Assembly: GCF_000330725.2 (NCBI RefSeq)
Contig: NZ_AMZY02000015.1
Span: forward strand, 1 to 58,744
Source: Mariniradius saccharolyticus AK6
Lineage (GTDB): Bacteria; Bacteroidota; Bacteroidia; Cytophagales; Cyclobacteriaceae
Direction: 5' to 3'
DNA length: 58,744 bases
Shown here: positions 36,722 through 46,503 of the stretch, piece after piece
How the letters are laid out: each line of letters opens with the position of its first letter
Numbering within the stretch: the stretch's first letter is position 1
Translations under genes and position numbers: made by a program
The notes under the pieces: model-generated
The model's database searches: none
What the model saw: only the letters and a program-made list of their open reading frames with translations
Told to the model about the DNA's origin: nothing

Positions 36722-37638
36722 GTCAACATCCCTCCTCGGTCAGAGACTACCTGACCTTGCATTTCCTGGTCTTGATTTGGGGATTTACAGCCATCCTAGG
36801 TTTGTTGATCAGTATCCCCTCCTTGGAGGTCGTATTCTTTCGGACACTCATCGCGACGATACTGCTGGTATTTATTTTTGGGCTCAAAGGTTATTCGTTT
36901 CGTGTGGAAAACAAGGAACTTGCCAAGATCATCGGTACAGGATTCATCATTTCCCTGCACTGGATATTGTTTTTTTGGGCAGCGAGGGTTTCCAATGCCT
37001 CAGTTTGTCTGGCAGGAATGGCCACCACTTCACTATGGACGGCATTTGTCGAGCCGATTGTCAACAAGAAACGGATCAAGTCGTATGAAATCCTGTTGGG
37101 ACTGATCGTGATATCGGGACTTTACGTGGTTTTTAGCTTTGAATTCGACTATTGGCAGGGATTGGCGATGGCAGTTGCCTCAGCATTATTATGCGCGATA
37201 TTCACCGTCATCAACGGCCGCTTGACGAAACGCCACAGCCCATATACAATCACCTTGTATGAAATGATGGGAGCATGTGTATTCGCCGGGGTGTTTATGC
37301 TGGTGTATTCGGGCCTCTTTTTAGAACAATCGGTACAATTCCCGCTGCCGATGGATTGGCTATGGCTTCTGATTCTGGGCGGTGTGTGCACTGTTTTTGC
37401 ATTTACCGTGTCCGTGGAACTTATGCGCAGGCTGACTGCTTTTGCAATCAATCTAACCTACAATCTCGAACCCGTCTACGGCATCATTTTGGCAGTGATT
37501 GTTTTTGGGGGAAAAGAACGTATGACAACGGGGTTTTATTTGGGCACGCTGATCATCTTGGTTTCCGTGCTGATTTATCCGCTTTTGGCATTATGGGACA
37601 AGCGTCGAATGGCAAAGCGCACGGCACTGGAATCGTGA
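36718..37638 (+). CDS. EamA/DMT-family transporter
   Basis: 306 aa with ten hydrophobic segments in two EamA-type repeats (about 15-145 and 155-295). It carries FLVLIWGFTAILG at the start, a conserved HWILFFWAARVSN first-repeat motif and YNLEPVYGIILAVIVFGGKERM in the second repeat, the usual drug/metabolite exporter signature. Substrate unknown; many exporters of this family move amino acids or metabolites. Coupled by ATGA to the LptF/G-type gene. Confidence 0.93.
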   Translation: MSQHPSSVRDYLTLHFLVLIWGFTAILGLLISIPSLEVVFFRTLIATILLVFIFGLKGYSFRVENKELAKIIGTGFIISLHWILFFWAARVSNASVCLAGMATTSLWTAFVEPIVNKKRIKSYEILLGLIVISGLYVVFSFEFDYWQGLAMAVASALLCAIFTVINGRLTKRHSPYTITLYEMMGACVFAGVFMLVYSGLFLEQSVQFPLPMDWLWLLILGGVCTVFAFTVSVELMRRLTAFAINLTYNLEPVYGIILAVIVFGGKERMTTGFYLGTLIILVSVLIYPLLALWDKRRMAKRTALES

Positions 37639-37790
37639 TGTAGGCTAAAAGGCTTTAAGTGCTCGAGGGATTCTGTCATTGGCCACAACCCCGCTGGATT
37701 GAAGTGTTCATTGCAGCCAACACCAACAGTCAATGCCGCTTTAATTTGGTAGGCGCGGAATTTTTTTACTGTTTACAGGGTCGATGCTGT

Positions 37791-38210
37791 TCATTTTTCT
37801 TCCAAGGAAAGGATATAAGTTGCCATCATCTTTGCCTCTTCAAACTTCAGATGGGGGTGTGCCTCCATCACTGGGTAACCCCATGCGCCCGAACCCCCTG
37901 AGATGATTTTTCTCGCCAAATGGTCCAAATACACTTGCTGCATCGGATATCTTTTTGCGATGGCTTGAAAGGACGGTCCCTTCGCCTTGTTTTCCTCTTT
38001 ATGGCATTCATAGCAGTTGGAATATGCGATCAACACTTCACCTTTTCGTACAATCTCGGCATCGATCACTTCGTCTTCGCCCGGAATAATCAGCGTCTCA
38101 TTTTTCTCGACCATTGAATTTTGGGAATGTTCTTCCCTCTTGTCGGATCCGTTACAGGCACCGAGGAGGGTCACCAAAATCAAACAGAAAGAAATAAGTG
38201 TTTTTTTCAT
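37791..38210 (-). CDS. Lipoprotein cytochrome c
   Basis: 139 aa. A lipobox (VTLLGAC-NGSD) predicts attachment to the membrane, facing the periplasm. The haem is bound by C66-Y-E-C69-H70, with M115 (PVMEAHP) as the likely sixth ligand. The class I cytochrome c fold is supported by YILSLEEK at the C-terminus. Similar small cytochromes are often fused to or associated with dehydrogenases or respiratory complexes; here it is alone, convergent with the EamA gene and divergent from carB. Confidence 0.9.
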   Translation of the reverse strand: MKKTLISFCLILVTLLGACNGSDKREEHSQNSMVEKNETLIIPGEDEVIDAEIVRKGEVLIAYSNCYECHKEENKAKGPSFQAIAKRYPMQQVYLDHLARKIISGGSGAWGYPVMEAHPHLKFEEAKMMATYILSLEEK

Positions 38211-38445
38211 GCGAAATTCGAACGCAATTTGGGAGGTGACTTCGGACAGTCTAGGATTTTTCCCTTGGGCTTCACAATGACTCCAACTGTGGTTATCCCA
38301 AAGAAAGTAAAACCCTCATTTACAAACAATTTCATTCTTCTCGTCTTCACAAACAAATCAACTTTTCGGAGCAGGGTGAGTAAGGTTTCTTTCCGGATGC
38401 TTCCCCTTTTTTTGGAACGGGTCGGGCTACTTTCGATTATTTGTC

Positions 38446-38453
38446 TAATTTTG
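38446..38453 (+). promoter_or_regulatory. carB promoter -7 element
   Basis: TAATTTTG is an exact TAnnTTTG match 47 nt before the carB start. No convincing -33 box at the right distance. Confidence 0.45.
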
Positions 38454-38499
38454 CACCAATTTAGCCATAAGTATCCCACCTCTTTAAACCTTACCAAGA

Positions 38500-41319
38500 A
38501 TGCCTAAAGACAGCAGCATCAAACACGTCCTCATCATCGGTTCAGGTCCTATCGTCATCGGTCAAGCCTGCGAATTTGATTATTCTGGCTCACAGGCCGC
38601 TCGCTCACTCCGGGAAGAAGGTATTAAAGTGACACTGATCAACTCCAATCCGGCGACCATCATGACCGACCCAGTGACCGCCGACCACGTGTATTTGCAG
38701 CCTTTAGAGAAAAAATCCATCGTCAAAATCCTCAACGAACATCCCGATATCGACGCCGTGCTTCCAACCATGGGCGGACAGACGGCGCTCAATCTAGCGA
38801 TCGACTGTGAAAAAGCGGGTATTTGGAAAAAATTCGGCGTGAGGATGATCGGCGTGGATATCGACGCGATTGACACGGCCGAAAACCGGGAGAAATTCAA
38901 GGCGCTGATGGAGAAAATCGGTGTCGATGTCTGCAAGGGCGATACAGCGACTTCTTTTTTGCATGGAAAAGAAATCGCCCAGGAAATCGGGTTCCCGCTA
39001 ATCATCAGGGCTTCCTACACCTTGGGCGGTGCTGGCGGCGCGTTTGTGGAAAAAGCTGAAGACTTCGAAAAAGCGCTAATGGCTGGTCTGCAGGCATCTC
39101 CCGTGCATGAGGTGTTGATCGAACAAAGTATCCTTGGATGGAAGGAATACGAGCTCGAAGTCATGCGCGACAACATCGGCAATATGATCGTGGTGTGTTC
39201 CATCGAAAACTTCGACCCGATGGGCATCCATACGGGCGACTCGATCACGGTTGCACCGGCCATGACGCTTCCTGATACCGTCTATCAACGCATGCGAAAC
39301 CATGCCATCACGATGATGAACAGCATCGGAAATTTCGCGGGTGGCTGCAACGTTCAGTTTGCCGTGAGTCCCGATAACCAAACCATCATTGGAATAGAGA
39401 TTAACCCGAGGGTTTCCCGCTCTTCAGCTTTGGCTTCGAAGGCAACAGGTTACCCAATCGCAAAGGTTGCCGCCAAACTTGCCATCGGCTATAATTTGGA
39501 TGAATTGAAAAACTCGATCACAGGAAATACCTCGGCGTTTTTTGAGCCCGCGATTGACTATGTGATTGTGAAGATACCGCGCTGGAACTTTGACAAGTTC
39601 AAAGGTTCGGATCGCAGATTGGGACTTTCCATGAAAGCCGTTGGTGAGGTCATGGGTATTGGGAGAAACTTCCAGGAAGCACTCCAAAAAGCCTGTCAAT
39701 CTTTGGAAATCAAACGGAATGGACTCGGTGCGGACGGAAGGGAGCTAAAGGATCAAGCGCGCTTACTGCACTCCTTGGCCAATCCGAGTTGGGATAGGCT
39801 TTTCCATGTCTACGATGCATTCAAGTTGGGAATATCGTTCCGTACCATCCACGACCTGACCAAAATCGACAAGTGGTTTTTGCGCCAAATCGAGGAATTG
39901 GTACATATTGAAGCTGAAATCGAGAAGCATACGCTCGATTCTATCCCGAAGGAATTGGTGGATCGTGCCAAGAAAAAAGGCTATGCAGACCGTCAGCTCG
40001 CCCACATGTTGGGCTGCCTGGAAAGTGAAATTTTCAACAAGCGCTATCATGACATGGGTATCAGGCGGGTGTACAAGCTTGTGGATACTTGTGCAGCCGA
40101 GTTTGAAGCTCAGACCCCATACTATTATTCCACTTTTGGTGAAGAAAACGAATCCAAAACCTCTGATCGCAAAAAAGTCGTCGTATTGGGTTCAGGTCCA
40201 AACAGGGTCGGTCAGGGAATCGAATTCGACTATTCCTGCGTGCACGGTGTTTTGGCCGCCAAAGAATGTGGCTATGAGACCATCATGATCAATTGCAACC
40301 CGGAGACGGTTTCCACGGATTTTGACATTTCCGATAAACTATACTTTGAGCCGGTCTTTTGGGAACATATCTATGAAATCATCCTGCAGGAAAACCCCAT
40401 CGGCGTGATCGTGCAGCTTGGTGGACAGACTGCTTTGAAATTGGCAGAAAAGCTCCACAAATACGGCATCAAGATCATCGGTACGAGCTTCGACGCCTTG
40501 GATTTGGCGGAAGACCGGGGCAGGTTTTCTACGCTATTGAAAGAAAACGATGTGCCGTACCCTGAGTTTGGTACGATCCACAATACCGACGAGGCCTTGG
40601 AGCTGTGTAAGAGAATCGGCTTCCCGCTCTTGGTTCGTCCGAGTTATGTGTTGGGCGGACAGGGAATGAAAATTGTCATCAATGAGCAGGAACTTGAGGA
40701 ACATGTCGTCAACGTCCTCCGCGATATCCCAAACAATGAAATTCTCCTAGACCATTTCCTCGAAGGTGCAATTGAGGCCGAAGCAGATGCGATCTGTGAT
40801 GGGGAAAATGTCTATATCATTGGCATCATGCAGCATATCGAACCTGCGGGTATCCATTCGGGTGATTCCTATGCGGTACTTCCTCCCTACAACTTGGGGG
40901 ATTATGTGATGCGGCAGATTGAGACTTATACCAAGAAAATAGCCCTTGCCCTGCGCACCGTTGGTCTCATCAATATCCAATTTGCCATCAAGAACGACCG
41001 CGTGTACGTGATTGAAGCCAATCCTAGGGCCTCCCGTACCGTTCCATTCATTTGCAAAGCATATCAGGAACCCTATGTCAATTATGCCGTTAAGGTGATG
41101 TTGGGAGAGAAAAAAGTCACTGACTTTGATTTCAAGCCGGTAAAAAATGGTTATGCAATCAAGGAACCTGTCTTCTCTTTCCACAAATTTCCCAACGTCA
41201 ACAAGGAGTTGGGTCCTGAAATGAAATCCACAGGAGAGGCGATTTACTTCATCGAAGACCTGATGGACGATTATTTCATGAAAATCTATTCTGAAAGAAA
41301 CCTGTACCTGAGCAGGTAA
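38500..41319 (+). CDS. carB: Carbamoyl phosphate synthase large subunit, without C-terminal MGS domain
   Basis: 939 aa. It makes carbamoyl phosphate for arginine and pyrimidine synthesis with the small subunit. The two ATP-grasp halves are recognised: LIIGSGPIVIGQACEFDYSGSQA (near 11-33) with FPLIIRASYTLGGAGGAF in the first half, and VVLGSGPNRVGQGIEFDYSCVHG with FPLLVRPSYVLGGQGM in the second. The sequence stops at YSERNLYLSR, about 130 residues before the end of E. coli CarB (1073 aa), so the MGS-like allosteric domain that binds UMP/ornithine is absent. A shortened CarB is usual in Bacteroidota. carA is not in this window. Confidence 0.97.
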   Translation: MPKDSSIKHVLIIGSGPIVIGQACEFDYSGSQAARSLREEGIKVTLINSNPATIMTDPVTADHVYLQPLEKKSIVKILNEHPDIDAVLPTMGGQTALNLAIDCEKAGIWKKFGVRMIGVDIDAIDTAENREKFKALMEKIGVDVCKGDTATSFLHGKEIAQEIGFPLIIRASYTLGGAGGAFVEKAEDFEKALMAGLQASPVHEVLIEQSILGWKEYELEVMRDNIGNMIVVCSIENFDPMGIHTGDSITVAPAMTLPDTVYQRMRNHAITMMNSIGNFAGGCNVQFAVSPDNQTIIGIEINPRVSRSSALASKATGYPIAKVAAKLAIGYNLDELKNSITGNTSAFFEPAIDYVIVKIPRWNFDKFKGSDRRLGLSMKAVGEVMGIGRNFQEALQKACQSLEIKRNGLGADGRELKDQARLLHSLANPSWDRLFHVYDAFKLGISFRTIHDLTKIDKWFLRQIEELVHIEAEIEKHTLDSIPKELVDRAKKKGYADRQLAHMLGCLESEIFNKRYHDMGIRRVYKLVDTCAAEFEAQTPYYYSTFGEENESKTSDRKKVVVLGSGPNRVGQGIEFDYSCVHGVLAAKECGYETIMINCNPETVSTDFDISDKLYFEPVFWEHIYEIILQENPIGVIVQLGGQTALKLAEKLHKYGIKIIGTSFDALDLAEDRGRFSTLLKENDVPYPEFGTIHNTDEALELCKRIGFPLLVRPSYVLGGQGMKIVINEQELEEHVVNVLRDIPNNEILLDHFLEGAIEAEADAICDGENVYIIGIMQHIEPAGIHSGDSYAVLPPYNLGDYVMRQIETYTKKIALALRTVGLINIQFAIKNDRVYVIEANPRASRTVPFICKAYQEPYVNYAVKVMLGEKKVTDFDFKPVKNGYAIKEPVFSFHKFPNVNKELGPEMKSTGEAIYFIEDLMDDYFMKIYSERNLYLSR

Positions 41320-41416
41320 CAAACTCAAGGCTTGGAAACTTGTTGACAAAAAAATTCCGCCGAAGGTCTATTCAGGGATTTCTTGCTTCTTGTCTCTCTC
41401 CTTTAAAAATCTAATC

Positions 41417-41674
41417 ATGGGCTTTATATTCAAATTTATCCTCATCGCGATTGCACTATCCTGGATATTCTCCAAGTTGTTGCAATTCTTCATTCGCTCC
41501 AAGGTAAGGCAGTTTGCAGAACATGCGCAGACCCTCAAGCGTGAGGAGGATATGCGGCGAAGATCTCGCGAAGGCGATATCCACGTAAATCACGTCCCAA
41601 GAGATTTTCAGGAGAAAAGATCCAAGGAAATCAAGGGAGGCGACTACATCGACTACGAGGAAGTGAAGGATTGA
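41417..41674 (+). CDS. DUF4834-like small membrane protein
   Basis: 85 aa from the ATG at 41417. A TTG start at 41390 would add 9 residues but is less likely. One membrane helix (MGFIFKFILIAIALSWIFSKLLQFFI) is followed by a charged cytosolic tail (RSKVRQFAEHAQTLKREEDMRR...GDYIDYEEVKD), the layout of the Bacteroidota-specific DUF4834 family. Function unknown. It is 97 nt downstream of carB and ends before the strong bidirectional terminator at 41730-41768. Confidence 0.8.
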   Translation: MGFIFKFILIAIALSWIFSKLLQFFIRSKVRQFAEHAQTLKREEDMRRRSREGDIHVNHVPRDFQEKRSKEIKGGDYIDYEEVKD

Positions 41675-41729
41675 TCTGATTCTGAATCTTTGCCATTTTT
41701 TCAGTGGTATTGATGCATCCCTAAAGAAA

Positions 41730-41768
41730 GTCCCCCGACAAAGGCAAAGTTGCCATCTGTCGGGGGAC
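41730..41768. terminator. Strong bidirectional terminator
   Basis: An 11-bp perfect stem (GTCCCCCGACA/TGTCGGGGGAC) encloses a second short stem (GGCAA/TTGCC). ATGTTTTTT follows on the plus strand and TTTCTTTAG on the minus strand. It lies between the convergent DUF4834-like and M14 peptidase genes. Confidence 0.9.
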
Positions 41769-41792
41769 ATGTTTTTTCCCTGCTGCACAAGA

Positions 41793-44381
41793 TCAATCCG
41801 CGGTACCAGACTGAATGGTCTGCCCAAAAAACACCGCATTCAAAAACAGCTTGTTGGTGCCAAACCAAATCGCGCGGAAGTTAGGATTATCCACAAAGGC
41901 AACAATCCGTCCGCTGCCTACCCTTTTGATTTGGACAGAGGCGGTATTCTTAACCTTTTCCAAGTTTTCTGGATGGACATATCCACTAGCAAGTGGCTGA
42001 GCGGTATATAGGACGGGATTGGCATAGGGATTTTTGGCAGGTTCGAGAAAGAGGTTGTTGTTTCGAAAGACAAAGAGTTTATCCGAACCGAAACCATACC
42101 CAATCGGATGGCTTGTGTCGATTTTGGCATTGAAAATCGTCCCGCTAGTCAGCCTTGCGCCCGCATTTTGGGAATAATCGGCGTAAGGAGCCTGCAAATT
42201 TTTCGCATCTTCTTTTGGTTCCTCTTTGAAGTCAAACTTCGCGATTTCCTGGGAATTCAGCCAACTAAGCGCATTGCCCCGAGCGATCAAAGTCTTGCCT
42301 GAAGAGATCCAAGATTTGAGTTTCTCGGTTTCTGACTTGCCAAGTGAACTATAGCTGCCATTCGGCATCACGAGTACGTTGTAGCGATCAAGATCGGCGG
42401 ATCCGAATCGTTCGATGGGTAGCAAGGTAATCGGAATCCCCATACGCGTATCGAGCAAATGCCAGATTTCTCCTGATTCCAGGGAATTGACTCCGGTACC
42501 AACCAGGACGGCTATTGATGGCGCTTCCAAAACGGAAATACTTGGCGAACCGATATTGTATCCGCCGGTATAGCCTGAATTGAGGGCATGGACAGTGATG
42601 CCCGTGTTCTCGGCGATTTCCTTCAAATCCTTTGGCAACTGCTGTGCACCTTCGGCTTTTGCATCATGCCGCAATCCTACCAAAATACTCCCACGTTTCA
42701 AGGTCACGTTGTTAGGGAGTGTAATGTCTTCATGGCTGACCCGCACCAGATATCCTTTGGACATGAGGTCGTGGGCTGCTTTTGGCGCATAGTAGTTTTC
42801 CCAGCCAAATCCGTACGCATAGTGTTCCCCGGTTGCGGTTACCGCTCCTTTCTTCATCGCGAAGTCCGCTCCTATGGGACTGACATTGGCGAGATTGTAC
42901 ACTTTGCTGCTAAGTGCAGCGTGGTCAAGGTTGAAGGACATCGGGAGCGTCCAAGCAGAGACGTCGTAGAAGAGGCTGTCTCTGAATGTGTTCCTTACCT
43001 CAAACATCGCTTTGATGAGACGGTATTGCGGTTGTTCGGTCGGTACTATATAGGATCTTTCTTTTTTGAAAACCACACCATTCACGGTGATGTCTTCATT
43101 GAGTTGGAAGACGTTGATCTGGTGTTGGCGTAGGATATCCGCCAGATGGAAACCTCTTGCGGGATCTTCTGCCGCACCGAAAATATAGGCCTTATCCGTA
43201 TCCGATGCGGCGAGTGACTTGGCTTCCTTGTAGAAATCATGCATCAACTTGTTGAACTCGGGACGCATTTTGCGGGCAGCTTCAAACGAGCTGATGGCCG
43301 CACGGAATTGGTTTCGGATCGTAAAGGCAAATGCGAGCGGGCCGAATCTTGTTTCCTGGAGGTGCCCTCGTGAGGACGCCTGCTCAAACAATATCCCTAC
43401 GGAACCTTGGATATCGGGATATGTGGAGCCGTAGCCGAAGTAATACTCGTCAAAACTCTCCCGTGTATAGTAAAGCGAACCCAATTTGTCAAATTCCGCT
43501 ACATGGAACTGGGCTATCTTTTCCGTCATTTCAATGATACTCTTAGGAATCAATGGATGGTCCCTGCTTGGAATGGCAGGTTGGAAGAAAAAAGTGTTGT
43601 TACTGCCCATCTCATGATAATCGAGGTAGATGTTGGGAAGCCATTGTTGGAATTTGGCGACGCGGTTTTGGGATTCGGGATGCTGTACCAATAGCCAGTC
43701 CCTATTGAGGTCAAACCAATAGTGGTTGCCCCTACCACCTGGCCACGCCTCACCAAGTTCGCGTGTATTGGGATCGCCGTTGAGGTTCATAGATCGGTGT
43801 GAGTTGACCCAAGAGGAGTATCGGCTATAGCCATCCGGATTGAGCGCTGGGTCGATTAGGATGACGATATTTTTCAAATCCCCTTCCAACTCCTTTGCAG
43901 CCGCAAAATGATAAGCTGCCAAAAGTGAAGAATTGATCCCGCTGGCTTCGTTACCATGAACCGTGTAGCCTGCCGCAAACACCATCGGGAGTTTGTCGTA
44001 ATCCACATTTGCATTTGGATCCCGCAGCTTTTGCCGCTCGGCCTGTATGGATTCCAATCTGCCAAGGTTTTCAGGGGAGGAAATGGTAAGTAAAACCTGT
44101 GGGCGTTTTTCATAGGTTCTTCCAAAGACTTCAAATTTAACCCTGGGCGAAGTCTCAGCCAATTTCTCGAAGAATCTGATAAGCTGCTCGTAGTCCACCG
44201 TCCATTCTCCCACCTCAAATCCAAGGAAATCCTTGGGTTTGGTCACTTTGTCATCGTAGGTATAGCCCTCGGGAAGGTAGTAACCAAGGGAAATGTTGGC
44301 TGTGCCCTGAGGACTCTCTTGGGCGAAGAGTAGCGTGTCGAACGCAAATAGCAATAGGCATGCGGTCAGGATTTTTCTCAT
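41793..44381 (-). CDS. Secreted M14-family zinc carboxypeptidase with C-terminal amidotransferase-like domain
   Basis: 862 aa. The signal peptide is MRKILTACLLLFAFDTLLFAQ. The M14 domain carries the zinc motif H142-G-N-E145 (TVHGNEASG), the substrate-binding NLNGDPNTRE-like segment (SHRSMNLNGDP) and a Glu in SVGILFEQASSRGH that could be catalytic. The C-terminal half (about 560-760) has a Rossmann-like layout (IAVLVGTGVNSLE, VLVMPNGSYSSLGKSE, LKSWISSGKTLIARG), resembling class I glutamine amidotransferase-like domains that decorate some large peptidases. No T9SS sorting motif is seen, so it is likely periplasmic or outer-membrane associated. Substrate unknown. Confidence 0.9.
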   Translation of the reverse strand: MRKILTACLLLFAFDTLLFAQESPQGTANISLGYYLPEGYTYDDKVTKPKDFLGFEVGEWTVDYEQLIRFFEKLAETSPRVKFEVFGRTYEKRPQVLLTISSPENLGRLESIQAERQKLRDPNANVDYDKLPMVFAAGYTVHGNEASGINSSLLAAYHFAAAKELEGDLKNIVILIDPALNPDGYSRYSSWVNSHRSMNLNGDPNTRELGEAWPGGRGNHYWFDLNRDWLLVQHPESQNRVAKFQQWLPNIYLDYHEMGSNNTFFFQPAIPSRDHPLIPKSIIEMTEKIAQFHVAEFDKLGSLYYTRESFDEYYFGYGSTYPDIQGSVGILFEQASSRGHLQETRFGPLAFAFTIRNQFRAAISSFEAARKMRPEFNKLMHDFYKEAKSLAASDTDKAYIFGAAEDPARGFHLADILRQHQINVFQLNEDITVNGVVFKKERSYIVPTEQPQYRLIKAMFEVRNTFRDSLFYDVSAWTLPMSFNLDHAALSSKVYNLANVSPIGADFAMKKGAVTATGEHYAYGFGWENYYAPKAAHDLMSKGYLVRVSHEDITLPNNVTLKRGSILVGLRHDAKAEGAQQLPKDLKEIAENTGITVHALNSGYTGGYNIGSPSISVLEAPSIAVLVGTGVNSLESGEIWHLLDTRMGIPITLLPIERFGSADLDRYNVLVMPNGSYSSLGKSETEKLKSWISSGKTLIARGNALSWLNSQEIAKFDFKEEPKEDAKNLQAPYADYSQNAGARLTSGTIFNAKIDTSHPIGYGFGSDKLFVFRNNNLFLEPAKNPYANPVLYTAQPLASGYVHPENLEKVKNTASVQIKRVGSGRIVAFVDNPNFRAIWFGTNKLFLNAVFFGQTIQSGTAD

Positions 44382-44493
44382 GTTGTCAAAATGATCATGG
44401 TACAGGTTTCAAGTTATTCAAAAATCAATTTGAACAGGAAAACCACGCCATGAATTGTTTCAATGGCACAATCGAACGCCTGTAAACAAAAAA

Positions 44494-44517
44494 AGCCCGA
44501 ACCTGTACGGCCGGGCT
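44494..44517 (-). terminator. Rho-independent terminator after glmS
   Basis: Stem AGCCCG/CGGGCT with a 12-nt loop, followed on the minus strand by TTTTTTTGTTT, 23 nt beyond the glmS stop. Confidence 0.75.
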
Positions 44518-44539
44518 GGAATAGATCGATTTTTCAACC

Positions 44540-46381
44540 TTACTCGACGGTAACGGACTTAGCCAAATTGCGTGGCTGATCGACGTTGCATCCACGCATC
44601 ACTGCAATATGGTAGGATAGCTGCTGCAATGGAATCACGGAAAGCAGTGGAACAAATGCCTCTTCCGTCTCAGGGATTTCTATCGTGTGATCTGCCATAT
44701 GTTTCACAGTGGTATCACCTTCGGTAACTACTGCAATGATCCTGCCTTTTCTTGCCTTCACTTCTTGGATATTGCTCACGACTTTTTCATAAGAGCTGTC
44801 CTTGGTCGCGATGAACACGACGGGCATCTCTTGGTCGATCAAGGCTATCGGTCCATGTTTCATTTCAGCGGCGGGATATCCTTCAGCATGGATGTAGGAA
44901 ATCTCCTTCAACTTCAACGCGCCTTCCAAAGCGACCGGGAAGTTGTATCCGCGACCGAGATAGAGGAAGTTTCTGGAGTCCTTGTATTCCCAAGCGATTT
45001 CCTTGATCTTGTCATTAAGCTTGAGCGCCCGCTCGACTTTGGAAGGTATTGTTTCCAATTCCGCCAAAAGATGCATGTATCTTGCCTCGGAGATGGTTCC
45101 CCTCTGATAGCCTAGCTTCAAAGCCATCATGGCCAAAACGGAGATTTGGGCCGTGAATGCCTTTGTGGAGGCTACGCCTATCTCCGGACCGGCGTGGGTG
45201 TATGAACCGGCATGTGTCGCCCTTGCGATCGAAGATCCCACCACGTTGCAGACACCAAAGATGGTGGCTCCTTTGGATTTCGCCAACTCGATTGCGGCCA
45301 AGGTATCTGCCGTTTCACCGGATTGGGAAATCGCAATTACAAAGTCCTTCTCGCTAATAACGGGGTTTCTGTAGCGGAATTCGGAAGCGTATTCAACTTC
45401 AACGGGGATTCGGGCAAATTCCTCAAAAAGATACTCGGCGACCAATCCTGCATGCCAAGAAGTACCGCAAGCGGTGATGATGATACGCTCGGCGTTTTGG
45501 AACTTATTCAAATAGTCCCTGAGTCCTCCCAAAACCAACCGGCCGTTTTTGGCATCCAACCTTCCCCGCATACAATCCGCAATGGATCTAGGCTGCTCAT
45601 TGATTTCCTTTAACATGAAGTGCTCATATCCGCCCTTTTCGATCGCCTCCAACTCCATTTCCAATTGGTTGATATAGGGGTTGGTTTCAACGTTTTCGAT
45701 GGTTTTGATCTGAAGTTTGTTGTTGCGGATGACGGCGATTTCGTAGTCATCCAAATACACCACCTGGTTCGTGTATTCAATGATCGGCGTAGCGTCTGAC
45801 GCTAGAAAATATTCATCTTCCCCGACACCTATCACCAATGGTGAACCTTTTCTTGCTGCAATCAAAGTGTCAGGTTCCTCCAAATTCATGATCACGATGG
45901 CGTACGCACCGACGACCTTGTGCAATGCCAACCTCACGGCTTCTTCCAAGCTGCAATAGTTGTTGACGTAAACATCTTCGATGAATTTGATGAAAACCTC
46001 AGAATCAGTCTCACTTCTGAATTCATATCCTTTCTTGATCAAGTCGGTCTTCAGCACATCGTAGTTTTCGATGATCCCGTTGTGGATCATGGCAAATTTC
46101 TCGTTAGAAGAATAATGCGGGTGGGCATTGACGTCGTTGGGCTCGCCATGGGTTGCCCAGCGCGTATGTCCTATACCGATTTTGGAGCCAAGGTCACCGA
46201 ATTTTGCGAGATGATTTTCCAGCTCGGATACTTTGCCTTTCTTCTTGTAGATGCTCAGTCCTTCTTTGTCCAGTAGTGCCACACCGGCACTGTCATAGCC
46301 TCTGTATTCCAATCTTTTGAGGCCTTTGATGATGATGGGCAGAGCTTCCCGCTCTCCCACATAAGCTACAATTCCACACAT
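44540..46381 (-). CDS. glmS: Glutamine-fructose-6-phosphate aminotransferase (isomerising)
   Basis: 613 aa. It makes glucosamine-6-phosphate, the entry step for peptidoglycan and lipopolysaccharide amino sugars. The N-terminal glutaminase domain starts MCGIVAYVGERE, with Cys2 as the nucleophile after Met removal, plus GHTRWATHG. Two SIS domains follow (about 290-430 and 460-595), with TACGTSWHAG and SQSGETADT in the first and the EGALKLKEISYIHAEGYPAAEMKHGPIALI segment in the second. It ends RNLAKSVTVE, matching the conserved active-site C-terminus. Monocistronic behind a terminator of its neighbour. Confidence 0.98.
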   Translation of the reverse strand: MCGIVAYVGEREALPIIIKGLKRLEYRGYDSAGVALLDKEGLSIYKKKGKVSELENHLAKFGDLGSKIGIGHTRWATHGEPNDVNAHPHYSSNEKFAMIHNGIIENYDVLKTDLIKKGYEFRSETDSEVFIKFIEDVYVNNYCSLEEAVRLALHKVVGAYAIVIMNLEEPDTLIAARKGSPLVIGVGEDEYFLASDATPIIEYTNQVVYLDDYEIAVIRNNKLQIKTIENVETNPYINQLEMELEAIEKGGYEHFMLKEINEQPRSIADCMRGRLDAKNGRLVLGGLRDYLNKFQNAERIIITACGTSWHAGLVAEYLFEEFARIPVEVEYASEFRYRNPVISEKDFVIAISQSGETADTLAAIELAKSKGATIFGVCNVVGSSIARATHAGSYTHAGPEIGVASTKAFTAQISVLAMMALKLGYQRGTISEARYMHLLAELETIPSKVERALKLNDKIKEIAWEYKDSRNFLYLGRGYNFPVALEGALKLKEISYIHAEGYPAAEMKHGPIALIDQEMPVVFIATKDSSYEKVVSNIQEVKARKGRIIAVVTEGDTTVKHMADHTIEIPETEEAFVPLLSVIPLQQLSYHIAVMRGCNVDQPRNLAKSVTVE

Positions 46382-46465
46382 TTTTAAAAATTCTAAAGCT
46401 GAAATTTATACATTTTCAAAATTTAATTCCAAATAGTCGTTGATTTTTCTGACTTATCGAAAAAA

Positions 46466-46487
46466 AAAGCTCCCAATTAGGAGCTTT
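46466..46487 (-). terminator. Rho-independent terminator
   Basis: Stem AAAGCTCC/GGAGCTTT with a 6-nt loop, followed on the minus strand by a T run. It follows the DUF4270 gene and separates it from glmS. Confidence 0.85.
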
Positions 46488-46503
46488 CATAAAAACTGGT
46501 ATT

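Noticed and set aside
38207-38497. 96-aa minus-strand ORF between the cytochrome gene and carB
   Set aside because: It covers the carB upstream region and -7 element and overlaps the cytochrome start; composition is not convincing.
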